Assembly (NCBI GenBank): GCA_035269105.1
Contig: DATFJP010000122.1
Location: 1-5,609, forward strand
Source: JAQYVZ01 sp035269105
GTDB taxonomy: Bacteria; Desulfobacterota; Desulfuromonadia; Desulfuromonadales; BM103
DNA length: 5,609 bases
Reading direction: 5' to 3'
Below, piece after piece: positions 5,290-5,609 of the stretch. Position numbers and translations under genes: made by a program. Every line of letters starts with the position of its first letter. Position 1 is the first letter of the stretch. Below the pieces are notes generated by a model. It did not search any database. It was not told the DNA's origin and saw only the letters and a program-made list of their open reading frames with translations.

Positions 5290-5609
5290 ATGCCGTTAGG
5301 ATGCTCAGCCAGCAGCCAATACCAGGATTTCATAAAAATCGTCTCCGATGTCGACGAGATGCAGCGTTCTTGCCAGGCGCTGCGCGCAGCAGGCAAGCGG
5401 ATCGCCTTCGTGCCGACCATGGGTTATCTGCATGAGGGACACCTTTCTTTGCTTCACGAAGGCCGCCGGCGCGGTGATGTCCTGGTCCTGTCGGTCTTCG
5501 TCAACCCGGCCCAGTTCGGCGCCGGCGAGGACCTCGATCGATATCCGAGAGACTTCGCCCGGGACGAGCAGTTGGCCCGCGAAGCGGGCGTCGACCTGAT
5601 TTTCTGCCC
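5290..5609 (+). CDS. panC: Pantothenate synthetase (pantoate-beta-alanine ligase), 3'-partial
   Basis: PanC condenses pantoate with beta-alanine using ATP, through a pantoyl-adenylate, to give pantothenate, AMP and pyrophosphate in the cytoplasm. The frame stays open to the window's right edge, showing 106 codons of a protein normally near 280 residues. Motifs seen: VPTMGYLHEGHLSLL (residues 41-55) with the nucleotide-binding HxGH (H48, H51), SVFVNPAQFG (68-77) and EDLDRYPRD (80-88), all hallmark PanC segments of the Rossmann-like adenylation domain. The start has a good ribosome site. The first 13 or so residues, reading MPLGCSASSQYQD, precede the point where PanC proteins usually begin (aligned near FIKIVSDVDEMQ). 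It lies 45 bases after panB with no terminator between, so the two form an operon. panD may follow outside the window, but this cannot be seen. Confidence 0.95.
   Translation, partial: MPLGCSASSQYQDFIKIVSDVDEMQRSCQALRAAGKRIAFVPTMGYLHEGHLSLLHEGRRRGDVLVLSVFVNPAQFGAGEDLDRYPRDFARDEQLAREAGVDLIFC

Noticed and set aside
5348..5599. 83-codon + strand frame near the right edge
   Set aside because: The real gene here is panC in another frame starting at 5290, which carries the PTMG, HxGH and SVFVNPxQF motifs.

Overview
The window comes from a GC-rich bacterial chromosome and holds four genes, all on the + strand. The outer two are cut by the window edges. The gene set (a large ~180 kDa-type NAD-glutamate dehydrogenase, a flavoredoxin-like FMN protein and a panB-panC pair) and the protein character suggest a Desulfuromonas/Geobacter-type member of the former Deltaproteobacteria. 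That placement is inferred from gene content and sequence feel, not from a search. I see no RNA genes of known class, no CRISPR, no insertion sequence and no sign of recent transfer.

Layout. Positions 2-3478 are the C-terminal three quarters or so of the NAD-dependent glutamate dehydrogenase; its reading frame is open through the left edge. A 113-base gap with a perfect GC-rich hairpin (3514-3549) follows. Positions 3592-4164 encode a 190-residue flavin reductase-like / flavoredoxin protein with a good ribosome binding site. Positions 4165-4431 are noncoding or leader sequence: a candidate sigma-70 promoter (4204-4232), an RNA region with several perfect helices (4249-4379), and directly abutting it a textbook intrinsic terminator (4380-4406). 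The terminator ends only 25 bases before the panB start. panB (TTG start 4432, to 5244) and panC (start 5290, running off the right edge) then form an operon.

How the genes work together. PanB makes ketopantoate from alpha-ketoisovalerate and methylene-tetrahydrofolate. PanC later joins pantoate to beta-alanine to give pantothenate, the precursor of coenzyme A. Glutamate dehydrogenase links amino-acid nitrogen to 2-oxoglutarate, and the flavoredoxin is probably an electron carrier or flavin reductase. Neither has an evident direct link to pantothenate synthesis, and their adjacency is probably positional.

The most interesting region is the panB leader. No room is left for a promoter between the terminator and panB, so panB transcripts must read through that terminator. 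This points to transcription attenuation, possibly by a riboswitch-like RNA, controlling pantothenate synthesis.
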